Shown here piece after piece: positions 1 to 6,850 of a stretch of 17,003 nt of DNA; positions within the stretch are counted from its first letter, which is position 1; every line of letters starts with the position of its first letter. The translations under genes were made by a program, and so were the position numbers. The stretch spans positions 1 to 17,003 of the forward strand of contig JALSQM010000025.1 of assembly GCA_026985385.1 (NCBI GenBank), written 5' to 3'. The notes beneath the pieces were generated by a model. The model was not told where the DNA came from. It saw only the letters and a list, made by a program, of their open reading frames with translations, and ran no database searches. Source of the stretch: Acidilobaceae archaeon. GTDB taxonomy: Archaea > Thermoproteota > Thermoprotei_A > Sulfolobales > Acidilobaceae.

Positions 1-365
1 AGCGTACGCAAGTAGGGGCGCGTAGACCGCCACCATTATAGCGAAGGCTATCACCACCCTATCGTAGACATGCTGCGGCGCCACTGTTAGAAGAGCGAAG
101 AGCACAACAGCAGGCTCAACCGCTAGAAACATTATTAGGTAGCCCAGGTATTGCATTGAGAGGCGTCTGCGAGCAGTCTTCTTAACCGGGGGTTACCAGC
201 GTCGTACATATCATACCTCGTGGGCTCCCTCTCAAGCACTGTCCTCGACGGCGTGAGCAGGTACCTTAGGAAGGTCACAACCACTATAAGCAGTACTAAT
301 AGTATCGCCGGTATGACTATCAAGGCATTGGCAGTCATCACTTCAGGTGACGTAGGCGGTGGCAT
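1..365 (-). CDS. nuoA: NuoA-like NADH dehydrogenase chain 3, frame interrupted and cut by window edge
   Basis: Small membrane subunit of a complex I-type respiratory dehydrogenase. The first frame runs from ATG at 365 and stops at 135. It holds one hydrophobic segment (about residues 12-33) and then the family motif YDAGNP. After that motif the family-like sequence continues in another frame with no stop to the window edge: KKTARRRLSMQYLGYLIMF, then AVEPAVVLF and a second hydrophobic stretch. The two halves join at a run of five G at 188-192 (C on the coding strand). One extra C there would give NPPVKKTAR, which is what the family has. The gene is therefore either frameshifted, mis-sequenced at the homopolymer, or read by -1 slippage. 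A GAGG lies 4 bases before the ATG. The rest of the gene, and probably other Nuo subunits, lie beyond the left edge. Family assignment is fairly sure; whether the gene works is not. Confidence 0.7.
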
Positions 366-401
366 CAGCCTCGCCAGGTGTATGTAAACCTCGGGGAAGA
401 G

Positions 402-411
402 GTATTAAAAG
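402..411 (-). promoter_or_regulatory. Probable TATA box of the nuoA-like gene
   Basis: The minus strand reads CTTTTAATAC here, about 38 bases before the ATG at 365. That spacing puts the transcription start near 378-380 with a leader of about 15 bases containing GAGG. Inferred from archaeal TATA spacing only. Confidence 0.45.
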
Positions 412-439
412 AGGGATTGAGGCGAAGTTAGAGCCCCCT

Positions 440-472
440 CCCCGGGGGTGCACTATAGTGGTATCCCTGGGA
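440..472. repeat. Three adjacent short palindromes just after the EF-2 stop
   Basis: CCCCGGGG (440-447), CACTATAGTG (451-460) and TCCC-T-GGGA (464-472) follow one another directly downstream of the EF-2 stop codon. On the minus strand they are followed by a TCTTTTAA stretch that is also the nuoA TATA region. They may help end EF-2 transcription. The palindromes are seen; the role is a guess. Confidence 0.35.
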
Positions 473-2686
473 CTAGGGACCTATTAGATCCTCCACGCGA
501 GGCGGGCTCGGCGGTAGCCCCTTCCTCTGCCTAATCTTCCTTATCAGGTCCTCAAGCATAGAATCGGGTACTGGCGCCCAGCGGCTGAACTCCGTGCCCC
601 AGAACGCCCTGCCAGCTGTCGCGCTTCTAAGCTCTCCCGCTAAGTCGAAACTCTCCGCCACGGGTATCTCCGCTATTACCCTCGCGGCCGGCCCGGCGCT
701 TAGAACCTCCAGGATCCTACCCCTCCTCCTAGCCAGCACGGCGGCGATGGCGCTCACGTACTCCATGGGTGTTCTTATATCGAGCTTCTGTATGGGCTCG
801 AGGAGCGTGGGCCTGGCGGTGAGCATGCCGGCCCATATGGCGTTCCTGACTGCAGGGTATATCTGCCCGGGCCCTCTATGGACTGGGTCCTCGTGGATTA
901 TCGCGTCGTGAAGTACCACCTTAACGCCGCGGACGGGCTCAGCGGCTAGGGGGCCCTCACGCATGGCTATACGGAAGGCTGCTAGTATAGTGTCCTTGAC
1001 CTCCCTTAGATGCTGGACTCCAGAGGTCTTATCCACGAATACGTTAATGTTCTCGTCTATGCTCCAGATCCTCCTGGCCTCGTCGTAGTCCCAGCCAGCC
1101 TTATCGGCCAGTATCCTAGCCCTCTCCCTGGGATCCTGGCCCTCATACACGTCACCGCTTTGTATGAGCTTTATCGTCTCCTCGTTTAGGGGCTCTACGC
1201 TTATGTAGAACTTGTTGTGCTTGTTGGGGCTCTTGCCCTCGAATACTTGGCTTGTGGCACGCACGGTCTCGCGGTAGACCACTATTGGCGGGCTAGCCTT
1301 CACTTCTATGCCGAACTTCTCCTTCAGAAGTGTGAGGGCTATCTCGAGGTGCAGGGGGCCCATACCAGAGAGGAGGTACTCGCCGGTCTCCTCGTTAATC
1401 TTGAGTACCAGGTTGGGATCCTCTATTGTGAGCTTCCGCAGGGCCTCAATCATCTTAGGCAGATCCTGTATGCTCTTCGGCTCGACAGCAATGGTTACCA
1501 CGGGCTCGCTTACATAGCGTAGCTGCTCGAACGGCGCTGCCTGATCCTTGTAGCCTATATCAACTAGCGTCTCTCCTGCTCTGACGTCCTCGATGCCCAT
1601 TATAGCGCCTATGTTGCCTGCTGGTATGGCCTTCGTTATCTCCCTGAAGGGACCCATGTAGAGGCTGACCTGCAGGATCCTGCCCTTCTTATTAGCGGTG
1701 ACTAGGTAAACCTCCTCGCCAGGCTTTAGGGTGCCGCTGAAGACCCTACCCGTGGCTACGAGGCCCGCCTTCTCGACCCTCACATCGTTTATGTAGAACA
1801 CGAGAGGGCCATTGGGGTCGGCGTTCATCATAGCCCTGCCTAGCTCTGAGTCTATGTTACCCTTCCATATCTTGGGTATCCTATACTTCTGCGCCTCCTT
1901 CGGGTTCGGTATGAATTTAACCACCATATCCAGGAGCGCCTCGTGTAGAGGTATCTGCTTAGCCAGCTGGGCCACGTCCTCCTTCTTACCGGATTGGTAG
2001 GCCTTTATTATATCCTTGAATGTTATCCCCTTCTTCTGAACCATGGGTATGCTTATACCCCACTTATCCTTCGCACTTCCAAAAGCTACGGTGCCCTCTG
2101 ATGGGTTCAGCTTCCACTTAGCCCTGAATTCGGGTTCCGCATACATGTCTATTAGGTTGTTGACGTCCCTTATTATCTCTACGAACCTCTCCTGTATCTG
2201 CTGGGGGGTGAGCTTCAGCTCTTTTATAAGCCTGTCCACCTTGTTTATGAAGAGTATCGGTCTGACCCTCTCCTCCAGCGCTTGCCTGATGACAGTCTCT
2301 GTCTGAGTCATCACCCCCTCTACAGCGTCTACGACAACTATAGCGCCATCGAGTACTCTAAGGCTTCTGGTCACCTTACCGGAGAAGTCGACGTGACCTG
2401 GTGTGTCTATTAGGTTGATCACGTAGGGCCTACCATTGTACTCGTGGTATAGGCTTATGTTGGCTGATTTAACTGTGATACCCCTCTGCTTCTCCACGCT
2501 TAGATAGTCTAGTACCAGGGCCTCACCTGCTATCCTCTCCGAGATTATGCCCGCGGCCGCGAGGAGCGAGTCGCTAGTGGTAGTCTTACCGTGGTCGACG
2601 TGCGCTATTATACCGATGTTCCTCACTTGCTCGAGGTTACTCATTATCTTCTCGACTTCAGATACTACCTTAACCCTTGCACCCAA
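473..2686 (-). CDS. fusA: Elongation factor 2 (aEF-2)
   Basis: Translocase GTPase that moves tRNA and mRNA through the ribosome. At 737 residues it has the normal archaeal length. G1 is AHVDHGKT (28-35), followed by RGIT (68-71), DTPGH (94-98), NKVD (148-151) and a G5-like GSAKDKWG near 203. Domains II to V follow. The diphthamide loop reads DPVHRGPGQ and the histidine to be modified is H603. The C-terminal LRSATAGRAFWGTEF block is typical of archaea. The chosen start is TTG at 2686, because the 14 residues before the first Met (M15, ATG at 2644) align with the usual archaeal N-terminus (VVSEVEKIM before RNIGIIAHVDHGKT). The SD before it is weak. The gene has its own promoter and stands alone, 186 bases from the XPF gene upstream. 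Confidence 0.97.
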   Translation of the reverse strand: MGARVKVVSEVEKIMSNLEQVRNIGIIAHVDHGKTTTSDSLLAAAGIISERIAGEALVLDYLSVEKQRGITVKSANISLYHEYNGRPYVINLIDTPGHVDFSGKVTRSLRVLDGAIVVVDAVEGVMTQTETVIRQALEERVRPILFINKVDRLIKELKLTPQQIQERFVEIIRDVNNLIDMYAEPEFRAKWKLNPSEGTVAFGSAKDKWGISIPMVQKKGITFKDIIKAYQSGKKEDVAQLAKQIPLHEALLDMVVKFIPNPKEAQKYRIPKIWKGNIDSELGRAMMNADPNGPLVFYINDVRVEKAGLVATGRVFSGTLKPGEEVYLVTANKKGRILQVSLYMGPFREITKAIPAGNIGAIMGIEDVRAGETLVDIGYKDQAAPFEQLRYVSEPVVTIAVEPKSIQDLPKMIEALRKLTIEDPNLVLKINEETGEYLLSGMGPLHLEIALTLLKEKFGIEVKASPPIVVYRETVRATSQVFEGKSPNKHNKFYISVEPLNEETIKLIQSGDVYEGQDPRERARILADKAGWDYDEARRIWSIDENINVFVDKTSGVQHLREVKDTILAAFRIAMREGPLAAEPVRGVKVVLHDAIIHEDPVHRGPGQIYPAVRNAIWAGMLTARPTLLEPIQKLDIRTPMEYVSAIAAVLARRRGRILEVLSAGPAARVIAEIPVAESFDLAGELRSATAGRAFWGTEFSRWAPVPDSMLEDLIRKIRQRKGLPPSPPRVEDLIGP

Positions 2687-2724
2687 GCCCTTCTACCCCC
2701 TAGACCCACCGGGCTCTAGCCAGC

Positions 2725-2734
2725 CTTATATAGC
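2725..2734 (-). promoter_or_regulatory. TATA box of the EF-2 gene
   Basis: The minus strand reads GCTATATAAG, about 40 bases before the TTG start at 2686. This gives a short leader of roughly 12-15 bases and supports the TTG start, since it places transcription just before that codon. The remaining bases up to 2872 hold a small CCTC-TCAG-GAGG hairpin (2845-2856 region) and no gene I can support. Confidence 0.6.
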
Positions 2735-2872
2735 ACTTACTCTACGGCATCCTCCCACAGGGCTCCCGTTAGCGGAGCGGGGGATTGCCGGGGAGGCTAT
2801 AAGAGGGTCTTTAAGCAGTGAAAGGCGAGGTTCGGCGATTCCATCCTCTCAGGAGGCTACGTAGTAGAGCGG

Positions 2873-3592
2873 CTACTGCTTCTCGCCTCCACGATCGTTG
2901 AGAAACTCCTCTAGGCTCCCCCTCCTCTTCTTCTGGGGCTTGTAGGGCGTCACCAATATGGCCTTAATCTTCTCGGCCCTCCGCTCGCCGAGGCCTTCAA
3001 CGCTAGATAGCTCTGAGAGGGGCGAAGTGCAGAACCTCTCAAGTGACCCGAACCTCTCTAGTATAGCGCGTGCTGTCTTCGGGCCTACGCCGGGGAAGGA
3101 TTGCAGTATGTACAGTTGCCACTCGGAAATTGTTGAGAGCCTCGGCTTCCTATGGACTACTATGCTTGCACCGCCCCTCTCCTGCTGGTAGCGGCGGGCC
3201 AGCTGGTAGAGGAGGTACGCCGTAGTGGTAGGCCCTTCGCTCCAGAGCACGTGCGCTCTATAGTCCACTATAAGGGACACGAGTGCAGCTAGCGTTTGGT
3301 GGCCCTCGTCGCCCCACCTGCTGAGGTAACGAGGGCTACCCTCGACTATGTAGTATATGTCCTGGTACGCCTCGCCCAGCCTGCTGGCTTGATCGAATAG
3401 CCTGCCATCGACTAGGCTTGAGGCGAAGTCCTTCACAGTCTTCCTCTCCACCACAGCCTCCTCAGAGACCAGGTAGTCGCCCAGTGGGAGCTGCTTCTTC
3501 AGAACGAGGACCCCCAGCTTCTCGAGTTCCTCTATGACCCCGCTTCGAGATTCTCTGACGTCGGCGTAGATGCGGATCCTATTCTGCTTCAC
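2873..3592 (-). CDS. xpf: XPF/ERCC4-family 3'-flap endonuclease
   Basis: Structure-specific nuclease that cuts 3' flaps and branched DNA in repair, normally as a dimer working with PCNA. The ERCC4 nuclease domain carries YADVRE, GDY, and the catalytic VVERKTVKDFASSLVDGRLF. A tandem helix-hairpin-helix domain follows (SFPGVGPKTARAIL, then SSVEGLGERRAEKI). The protein is the short crenarchaeal type without a helicase domain. The tail RRGSLEEFLND looks like a PCNA-binding peptide. I chose GTG at 3592 (239 residues) because GGAGGT lies 9 bases before it. A start at GTG 3616 would add 8 residues but lacks an SD. The SD and start lie inside the end of the DHH gene, so translation is probably coupled. 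It is the last gene of the prefoldin operon. Confidence 0.93.
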   Translation of the reverse strand: MKQNRIRIYADVRESRSGVIEELEKLGVLVLKKQLPLGDYLVSEEAVVERKTVKDFASSLVDGRLFDQASRLGEAYQDIYYIVEGSPRYLSRWGDEGHQTLAALVSLIVDYRAHVLWSEGPTTTAYLLYQLARRYQQERGGASIVVHRKPRLSTISEWQLYILQSFPGVGPKTARAILERFGSLERFCTSPLSELSSVEGLGERRAEKIKAILVTPYKPQKKRRGSLEEFLNDRGGEKQ

Positions 3593-4637
3593 CGCTCTTC
3601 GACCTCCTCTCAACACAGATCCTAGCGACCTTGCCGGGCAAGCTCCGGGCTAGGATGGATACAAGCTCATCGACTCCACCGTTCGGGGCTCTAATATGTG
3701 CCATGGCTGCGGCCTCGTGTCCCCCACCTTTGCCTCCAAACTTCTCAGCTATATAGGAGGCGAGCTCGCTCCCCCGTAGACCCGCTTTTAACGCTCTCCT
3801 CGAGAGTCTTAGGGAAACCCTTAACTCGCCCCCCTTGCCGCCCACCACGACGGCGATGTCTGCCCCCAAATCGATGAGGCCTCTGGCAGCGCTTGACTCG
3901 AAAGCGCTTACCCTAGTCACGACTATTATTATATCGTTGCATGCCCTGCCGATGACTATTCTCTGAGCCGCCTTCAACCTGGCTATTCGCTCGGAGTAGT
4001 CTAACTGCTCTCCCCCCTCACGCTTGGACTGGAGGATCTCCATTACCCTATCGTAATCCCCGCCCCACGATACTAGCAGGGAGGCGGCCTTGAATGCGTA
4101 CTGATCTCCTATTAGGAACCTCCTGGTATCATATACTATCCCCGACAAAGCTAGGGTTGCCTCCTCAGGTGTTAGCCTGACGCCTAGTACATCGAGGGCT
4201 AGAGCAATTATTTGTGTTGTGCTAGAGGCACTCGGATCCAGCACCGAGTATTTGGCTATACCCGCGAGGTCGCCGGGGCTGTGATGGTCTATCAAGTAGA
4301 GGCTCACTCCCTCTCTTCCGACCAGGGTAGAAGCCTCTCCGAGCTGGGTAGAGTTGGATGAGTCAACAACTATGATGGCCCTCGAATAGTCTAGGCCATG
4401 GCACTCTTTGAGAGTTACCCCTGTTGCAGCTAGGACTCGCTTGGAAGCCTTACTGAGGCCTTCGGGTAGGAATATGCAACCACTAGAGCCCAAGGCCTCT
4501 AGTGCTTTCCAGGCCAAGTACGCAGCCGCTACAGCGTCCGGGTCGGCGTTCCTGTGTGTTACAACACTAAGGGGACCCTCCTCGGCCGCCCTTAGTAGGA
4601 GTATGGCGGCTCTTAGATAGCTCGCTGCCCCTGGCAA
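3579..4637 (-). CDS. DHH/DHHA1-family phosphoesterase (RecJ/NrnA-like)
   Basis: Metal-dependent phosphodiesterase of the DHH superfamily, which includes oligoribonuclease/pAp phosphatase NrnA and RecJ nucleases. The substrate cannot be told here. DHH motifs are in order: HRNADPDA (28-35), VDSSN (91-95), IDHH (116-119) and the aspartate of IVYDTRRF (D170). The C-terminal DHHA1 motif is GGKGGGHEAAA (301-311). At 352 residues it is full length. The start is TTG at 4637 with AGGAGGTG about 10 bases upstream. No other ATG, GTG or TTG occurs in this frame before the first catalytic motif. Because of that, the start overlaps the end of the DUF3194 gene by 71 bases in another frame. The XPF gene begins inside this gene's 3' end, so the two nucleases are likely made together. 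Confidence 0.9.
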   Translation of the reverse strand: MPGAASYLRAAILLLRAAEEGPLSVVTHRNADPDAVAAAYLAWKALEALGSSGCIFLPEGLSKASKRVLAATGVTLKECHGLDYSRAIIVVDSSNSTQLGEASTLVGREGVSLYLIDHHSPGDLAGIAKYSVLDPSASSTTQIIALALDVLGVRLTPEEATLALSGIVYDTRRFLIGDQYAFKAASLLVSWGGDYDRVMEILQSKREGGEQLDYSERIARLKAAQRIVIGRACNDIIIVVTRVSAFESSAARGLIDLGADIAVVVGGKGGELRVSLRLSRRALKAGLRGSELASYIAEKFGGKGGGHEAAAMAHIRAPNGGVDELVSILARSLPGKVARICVERRSKSGEAE

Positions 4638-4887
4638 CGCCTGTGACCACCTCCTCGAAGGCCTTCCTGGCCCTTATTATCGCCTCCTCGACTATGGCGT
4701 TTACCACCTCTCGCGGGACGAGTTTAGACGCTGTAACACTAACCTCCACCGAGAAGTCTATTCCCCCCTCTCTAGTTTCGGAGGCCCTCACTACTACACG
4801 GTAGTCCCCTAGCCTCGCGCCTAGTCTAGACTCTATCACGCTCCTTGCAGCCTTTTCCGCCTCCTCCAACGCCCTGGCTATGTCCAT
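4567..4887 (-). CDS. DUF3194-type conserved archaeal protein of unknown function
   Basis: Small protein of 106 residues from ATG 4887. It is predicted alpha-beta-beta-alpha: a charged helix from MDIARALEEAEKAARSVIE, two strands (YRVVVRA and IDFSVEVSVTAS) and a second helix with AIIRARKAFEE. I identify it mainly by place: in related archaea a DUF3194 protein sits directly after prefoldin beta, as here. Another possible start is TTG at 4923, which forms TTGA with the prefoldin stop and adds 12 residues. The last 20 or so residues (from about VARGSELSK on) are basic and low in complexity and are read through the first 23 codons of the DHH gene in another frame. They look like an extension of an older, shorter protein. 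No function can be given. Confidence 0.7.
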   Translation of the reverse strand: MDIARALEEAEKAARSVIESRLGARLGDYRVVVRASETREGGIDFSVEVSVTASKLVPREVVNAIVEEAIIRARKAFEEVVTGVARGSELSKSRHTPTKGGRGGSP

Positions 4888-4919
4888 ACTACGGTTCTCC
4901 CGGGAGCCCCCAGTCGGGC

Positions 4920-5288
4920 TCAACCCGCCGTGCCTCCTGCCCTACCCCTGCCTAGGAGTTCCTGCAACTCTTTTGTGAGTCTCTCTATGTCCTTCCGCAG
5001 GGCCTCCTCCTGCGATTTCAAGGCCTTCAACCTAATCTCTACATCCTCCTTCCTCTCCGTCAGTTCCTTCAACACCTCATCCCTGCTCTTCTCGAGGAGT
5101 ATGCCACCAACCATCTTGTAAAGCCTGGCGTTCTCCGGGAGCCCCTTAACTTCTTCGAGTACAGTCTCTAACTCCGACTGGAGGGCCTCCAGAGAAGCCC
5201 TCTCCTGGGCTACAGCTGCCAGAGTCTCCCGCAGCCTCACGAGCTTAGCGTACTTGGCCTCCACCTCCGGGGGAACCTTCTCAACCAT
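4920..5288 (-). CDS. pfdB: Prefoldin beta subunit
   Basis: Subunit of the hexameric prefoldin chaperone (two alpha, four beta), which holds unfolded proteins and passes them to the thermosome. The 122 residues form the expected pattern: a heptad-rich helix (about 8-45), a beta-hairpin region with NARLYKMVGGILLEKS (about 53-68), and a second coiled-coil helix (about 72-113) that ends in a Gly-rich tail. The start is ATG at 5288 with GGTGGT about 10 bases upstream. It is the first gene of a minus-strand operon with DUF3194, DHH and XPF. Confidence 0.93.
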   Translation of the reverse strand: MVEKVPPEVEAKYAKLVRLRETLAAVAQERASLEALQSELETVLEEVKGLPENARLYKMVGGILLEKSRDEVLKELTERKEDVEIRLKALKSQEEALRKDIERLTKELQELLGRGRAGGTAG

Positions 5289-5320
5289 AACCGGGCCACC
5301 ACCCCACGTGGCTCGGCAGG

Positions 5321-5329
5321 GGATTATAG
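5321..5329 (-). promoter_or_regulatory. Probable TATA box of the prefoldin operon
   Basis: The minus strand reads CTATAATCC, about 34 bases before the prefoldin ATG, giving a leader of about 10 bases. A second, longer A+T-rich candidate (CTTTATTATAG at 5374-5384) lies farther up and would give a leader of about 60 bases. I prefer the nearer one. Confidence 0.45.
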
Positions 5330-5437
5330 GGTATTAGCTACTATGGCCACTATCGCTGCTCCCGAAATTCCTCACTATAATAAAGGGCGAACCCTAGATA
5401 AAGGCACAGTTTTAAACTGTCGGCAAGCCGAGAGCCT

Positions 5438-5459
5438 AAATACATCAAAGAAAAGACTT
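5438..5459 (-). terminator. Possible T-rich transcription end of the pcc1-side transcript
   Basis: The minus strand reads AGTCTTTTCTTTGATGTATT, a pyrimidine-rich tract of the kind that ends archaeal transcription. Two small palindromes follow it. It lies about 230 bases beyond the pcc1 stop, so it would end either a long 3' untranslated region or a separate RNA. Weak, motif-level evidence. Confidence 0.35.
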
Positions 5460-5685
5460 GGGCAATCCAAATAATCTGCCTCAATCTGACTATCTTAAGA
5501 ATTGACTCGAGATACCTTTCCATGCCCCCTTTAGGGCTGGCACCAGCATCTAGCTTAGTACTAAAAGTGCTCCTATATGACGAACTTGCAGTACCAGGCC
5601 TCTACGGGATAATCCCTAACAGGCCGAGACCCAGAACGACTTAAGCGGCGTTAGTGCTTTCATCGGTTTAAAGAGAGTTTCGGCT

Positions 5686-5940
5686 TCAGAGTTGCCGGAG
5701 TACGTGAACGGACTCCCAAGCCGCGTGGATTAGATATGCGTATGAGTTGAAGAGTGCGCGGAGCCCGCTGAGAGAGTCGGACTCTATAACTACACTTATA
5801 CAGCCGTCCTCCTCTTTAATTTCCACTACACCTTTAGCGGGCGCCGCTGGCTGGCGAGCCTCGGTTTTAAGTGAGAGTGTTATCGCCCCTGAGTAGGGGG
5901 CTTCTATACATAATGTTATCTGGGCCATGTATTTCCTCAT
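5686..5940 (-). CDS. pcc1: KEOPS complex subunit Pcc1
   Basis: Small dimer-forming subunit of KEOPS, the complex that makes the t6A modification at position 37 of tRNAs reading ANN codons. Pcc1 binds the Kae1 catalytic subunit. The 84 residues have the expected layout: an N-terminal strand (AQITLCIEAP), a strand pair around GVVEIKEEDGCISVVIES, and the best-conserved final helix, SGLRALFNSYAYLIHAAWE, matching the family pattern of LRA-NS. The ATG abuts the stop of the Brix gene (TAGATG), with GGGGTGA 4 bases before it, so it is translationally coupled. It is the last gene of the psmA-exosome operon. The low overall conservation of the family leaves some doubt, but the position in this superoperon is the usual one. 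Confidence 0.85.
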   Translation of the reverse strand: MRKYMAQITLCIEAPYSGAITLSLKTEARQPAAPAKGVVEIKEEDGCISVVIESDSLSGLRALFNSYAYLIHAAWESVHVLRQL

Positions 5941-6525
5941 CTAATCACCCCCAATTTTTATCATCCTGCTCGGCCTAGATATTCTCAGACGGGGGCCTAC
6001 CGGTCTCCCCTCCGGGTACTCGAATTCCAGCACTGCTTCAGAGCCTCTTGGGGCCCTGCGGATATGGGCTATGACGCCCTTACACCCCCTTAAAGCGATT
6101 CTGGCATGCCAGGCCAGTATGAGTGCTTCAGCGTAGTCTTCGAGGCCGTCCTCGGCTCTGACGCAGAGGCCGGGCGCCTTTACTGAGCGGGCTGTTCCCC
6201 GCTCCCGCGAGAGCGCTACGCCAGCCACGAGTATGGTCACAATGTTCCTCAATGCAGGAGGCTCGGGGGGAGGAGACACAGAGTATACACGCAATATACT
6301 AGGGTTCCCCCTCCTCTCACCAATTATGGTTACCCTATCCGCGCCCCGGGTCCTGGCTATAGCCGCTATCTCCTCTAGCGTCAGGTGACCCCTCGTTAGC
6401 CTCGAGGCACCCGGTATTACAGACACCAAATCTCTAACAAGGGAACGAGTCCTCGGCGAGGGGGCTCTGCTGGTCGTGAAGATGATCCCCCGGGATCTGG
6501 GAGGCCCTGCATCCATAGTCTTCAA
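5941..6525 (-). CDS. Brix-domain (Imp4-like) ribosome biogenesis protein
   Basis: Archaeal single Brix-domain protein, related to eukaryotic Imp4/Brx1 rRNA-processing factors. The N-terminal motif IIFTTSRAPSPRTRSLVRDL and GASRLTRGHLTLEEI are characteristic, followed by GADRVTIIGERRGNPSILRV. The C-terminal half ends in strands with VLEFEYPEG and RLRISRPSRMIKI. At 194 residues the length is normal for the archaeal form. The start is uncertain: TTG at 6525 or ATG at 6516, neither with a clear SD. The stop abuts the pcc1 start. It follows the eL43 gene by 24 bases, a position where I recall rpoP in Sulfolobus. Confidence 0.9.
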   Translation of the reverse strand: MKTMDAGPPRSRGIIFTTSRAPSPRTRSLVRDLVSVIPGASRLTRGHLTLEEIAAIARTRGADRVTIIGERRGNPSILRVYSVSPPPEPPALRNIVTILVAGVALSRERGTARSVKAPGLCVRAEDGLEDYAEALILAWHARIALRGCKGVIAHIRRAPRGSEAVLEFEYPEGRPVGPRLRISRPSRMIKIGGD

Positions 6526-6549
6526 CCGCGCGGAGGAGGTTAAGTGATT

Positions 6550-6837
6550 CTACCCGGCTCTCTTGGGGGGAAAGCTGTCTGGCCTCACGATATGGCTCTT
6601 AAGGTACTGCGCGAGTCCACTCTGCGGAGTGTAGGCTGCTCCAGCCCATACCATCCCGCATTTGCGGCACGCCCAGATGCCCACGGAGACCCTGTATACT
6701 GTCCCGACGCTTCCGCAGAAGGGGCAAACATGCTTGGCATACCTTCTCTCAAGCACTTCCTTCACGCGCTTCCTGACGCTGACACCGTACCTGGGCCCGT
6801 AGCGGCCCACTATCCCGACGACCTTAGTCCTACCCAT
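6550..6837 (-). CDS. rpl37ae: Ribosomal protein eL43 (L37Ae)
   Basis: Zinc-ribbon protein of the large ribosomal subunit. Its 95 residues begin MGRTKVVGIVGRYGPRYG, the typical basic N-terminus. Four cysteines form the zinc site in two pairs: C38-P-F-C41 and C57-R-K-C60. The helix AGAAYTPQSG after the second pair is also typical. ATG start, 13 bases after the Rrp42 stop. Its place after rrp42 is the usual one in archaeal exosome operons. Confidence 0.96.
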   Translation of the reverse strand: MGRTKVVGIVGRYGPRYGVSVRKRVKEVLERRYAKHVCPFCGSVGTVYRVSVGIWACRKCGMVWAGAAYTPQSGLAQYLKSHIVRPDSFPPKRAG

Positions 6838-6850
6838 ACCCGCATCCCCC

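Larger units (their letters stand above)
5289..5685. other. 397-base gap without a gene, A+T-rich middle, several hairpins
   Basis: No open frame here looks like a protein. The gap holds the prefoldin promoter, then inverted repeats AGGG-CGAA-CCCT (5384-5395), ACAGTTT-T-AAACTGT (5406-5420) and CGGC-AA-GCCG (5421-5430), and a run rich in A on the plus strand (5438-5459). Farther up are a bulged hairpin (TGCC-CCC-TTTA-GGG-CT-GGCA, 5523-5542) and a two-part stem (GGCCT 5597-5601 with AGGCC 5621-5625, enclosing GGGA-TAA-TCCC). CTTTAAACC on the minus strand (5665-5673) could be a TATA box just after pcc1. An RNA gene on the minus strand is possible but not shown. Confidence 0.5.

Noticed and set aside
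2644..2686. EF-2 start at ATG 2644 instead of TTG 2686
   Set aside because: The 14 residues before that Met match the usual archaeal EF-2 N-terminus and the TATA box fits the earlier start.
2797..2872. tRNA or small RNA downstream of the XPF gene (GGTTCGGCGATTCC looks like a T arm)
   Set aside because: No acceptor, D or anticodon stems can be formed around it, and no C or D boxes are present.
5289..5685. RNase P RNA in the pcc1-prefoldin gap
   Set aside because: RNase P protein genes are nearby and GAGGAATTTCGG (minus, 5363-5374 area) slightly recalls the first conserved block, but the ACAGA and later conserved blocks are missing.
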